Assembly: GCA_934183045.1 (NCBI GenBank)
Contig: CAKPRW010000004.1
Span: 1-32,225, forward strand
Direction of reading: 5' to 3'
Source: an uncultured Clostridia bacterium
Lineage (GTDB): Bacteria; Bacillota; Clostridia; TANB77; CAG-508
Length of the DNA: 32,225 nt
Of the stretch, positions 31,601 to 32,225 are shown piece by piece; within the stretch, counting starts at the first letter, position 1, and the number at the start of each line of letters is the position of its first letter. Both the position numbers and the translations under genes were made by a program. The notes below the pieces were generated by a model. That model did no database searches and was not told where the DNA came from. It saw only the letters and a list, made by a program, of their open reading frames with translations.

Positions 31601-32225
31601 GATATTAGAATTAGCGTAAAGAGAATTACTTCAGATGGTGTTACTTTATATAAAGATATGCCTGTAAAATACTATGTCCTTGTAGAAAACATGTCAAGTG
31701 AAACTAAAACAAACGTAAAAGTACAAACAAGTCTTTCAGAAGGAGCAGAAGTAGCTGATAATACTGTAAGTTTAATAACAGGAAATATTGATGAAGAATT
31801 AACAAATAAAGAAGATTTAAACGAAACAGATATAACATATAGTAACGAAATGGATATAGGTGATTTTGCACCAGGAGAAATGAAACTATTATATTATGGA
31901 ATATCTTCAAATAAGCCAGGAGAACAAAAAGTTTCTGTGATAGCTAAACAAGGAAATGATCAATATAGATCAAATGTATGGCAAGAAAATATACAAGAAA
32001 GAAAAGTAGAAATTTCTATGGTTAGCAATCAATCAAAATATGTAAAAAGTGGAGATACAATAGAATATACTATTACTGTAAAAAATACAGGTACAGATAA
32101 TTTAAAGAGTTTAGCAATACAAGATGAAATAAATAATTACTTGAAAATAACAAGTATTACAGAAGATGGTGAGACAGCAGAAATTCCTGATGATAATTTA
32201 ATAATATCAGAACTTGATATAGATG
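28658..32225 (+). CDS. Large secreted surface protein, 5' part
   Basis: This encodes 1189 residues, open at the right edge. ATG 28658 follows AGGAGG. A signal peptide (about 1-35, with ISTVITLILTMTMINFLYVG and likely cleavage after VSYA) leads into a long extracellular region. From about residue 840, modules of the DUF11/conserved-repeat type appear: VKSGEVIKYKIQVSNTGTET...VPEGTTYVQA, then KYVKSGDTIEYTITVKNTGTD. Such beta-sandwich repeats build long stalks on Gram-positive surfaces. The earlier part is beta-rich and unfamiliar. Two cysteines occur close together in the first DUF11-like module. The anchor (LPXTG or other) would lie beyond the window. It uses no in-frame CGG in the part visible. 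Confidence 0.85.
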   Translation, partial: MKGKILKISTVITLILTMTMINFLYVGNSIVSYAIDNISTNNNNVEFGVYFKDDNGNKVSSLETEIDSTNMNMYLYLKVKQEGYFNGKVTLNEANFKLKDTQNEYINKIDGNVINLNQINAGKEVEIELPIEFIKNENFDLNLLNMESKILLEGIYRDSSERDKQIKSNKTIKLQLMPKNDSSQNIDTTAEIITNKTLTVGGEGKRVVQILLNVGLKDNSYPIEKLNINMTVPSMNNEQPEAYAVANLNTMKEYSYNYENGQININMKNDKSENNEVLWKNRGNEAIVLTYLYKVDEIEDINISGKVEMSLYNNTSIDTEIPSINVNKNDEKEEVVSATIKESEESIAKGKLYQGIDREYTTKDTISVNATNIVNYLEIKENDVFSIATEEKQQETEVNQVYKKTVLNKDQLFNIIGENGRVIVKNSDGEYISVITKDTQADENGNIVIDYGAEGQTGISIKTTAPVNTGKLDITNNKVIKANDTDLIKDSNSLKTQLFVTTNLNENQGSEAKEISNIELKDTVTEAGLEINKADLSTVIENDIELKALLKSKNESNDLYKNPTLNIEFPEQVEEIKINDISLLYDEELRIKDYDLNGRVLTVRLEGEQTNYTENAVEGTIIVINGKVKLNKKAATADSQIVMSYSNEKAKAYANDAKAAANVKVVAPTDVTTVTTIEQLNIEEVNQNGEKEIMLQRGTSAKEITPQIEVINNKPVTIKDVKVLGSFPTGENEDSVGIDITSQINTENAKVYYSENENATDDLSNTENAWSETIQDESKVKKYLIATDELASGDSIIANYNAVIPENLEYNENASQDYQVTYTDSTTNLSDTVKSTKLSMTTGTGPKLEAKVTGTVGNDELKDGSQVKSGEVIKYKIQVSNTGTETAKNVTISAPVPEGTTYVQAKEEFDCTGASYYVESDKQKCEEVLSEIKPGEVVTREYEVRVNKNITDETNITDKCTAKFDDVITESNELKSVLKNGDIRISVKRITSDGVTLYKDMPVKYYVLVENMSSETKTNVKVQTSLSEGAEVADNTVSLITGNIDEELTNKEDLNETDITYSNEMDIGDFAPGEMKLLYYGISSNKPGEQKVSVIAKQGNDQYRSNVWQENIQERKVEISMVSNQSKYVKSGDTIEYTITVKNTGTDNLKSLAIQDEINNYLKITSITEDGETAEIPDDNLIISELDID

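Overview
The window is chromosomal DNA from a very AT-rich, low-GC Gram-positive bacterium, most likely an endospore-forming member of the Clostridia. The basis is a CotF-type spore coat gene pair, a MecA-type adaptor, the DUF4321-radC-mreBCD-mrdA cluster, minC, A/T-ending codons and AGGAGG-type ribosome binding sites. About 30 genes can be read, almost all on the plus strand. The minus-strand genes are accessory ones.

Layout. 1-1932: end of murF, then ddl (peptidoglycan precursor synthesis). 2093-2969: a DnaJ-like J-protein. 3085-5838: two unknown small genes and a VirD4/TraG-type coupling ATPase with no other conjugation genes nearby. 6234-9286: a nuclease/ATPase pair of the SbcD-SbcC (YhaO-YhaN) kind. 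9403-12197: prfA, a YfcE-type phosphoesterase and an M29 aminopeptidase. 12340-13085: a ZIP metal transporter. 13183-15492: pcrA helicase. 15574-16324: a small unknown gene and two coat-protein-like genes. 16402-20681: two paralogous secreted-protein genes on the minus strand, enclosing an M23 peptidase gene and mecA. 20938-27338: DUF4321, radC, mreB, mreC, mreD, mrdA and minC (cell shape and division). 27339-28188: two overlapping unknown minus-strand genes. 28658-end: the first 1189 codons of a large secreted surface protein.

The most striking signal is a repeated recoding pattern. Four conserved genes (dnaJ-like, virD4, sbcD-like and the ZIP gene, which has two sites) are each interrupted in the same way. 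An in-frame CGG codon is followed by A, and skipping the C, so that GGA (Gly) is read, restores the family's reading frame with exactly one residue. These five positions (2786, 4305, 6909, 12793, 13037) are the only in-frame CGG codons I find in the conserved genes, and I find no other frameshift in those genes. CGGA in other phases (for example TTC GGA at 2483-2488) causes no shift. This looks like an undecodable CGG codon with +1 decoding, or a CGGA quadruplet read as glycine. It does not look like five unrelated mutations. Counter-evidence is also present: five in-frame CGG codons occur without a shift in four accessory or unrecognised genes.

Two other patterns stand out. The two minus-strand secreted-protein genes each carry complementary arms in their 5' and 3' untranslated regions, and the arms co-vary between the paralogs. 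A GC-rich bipartite palindromic repeat occurs at two intergenic sites (12192-12265 and 26529-26691).
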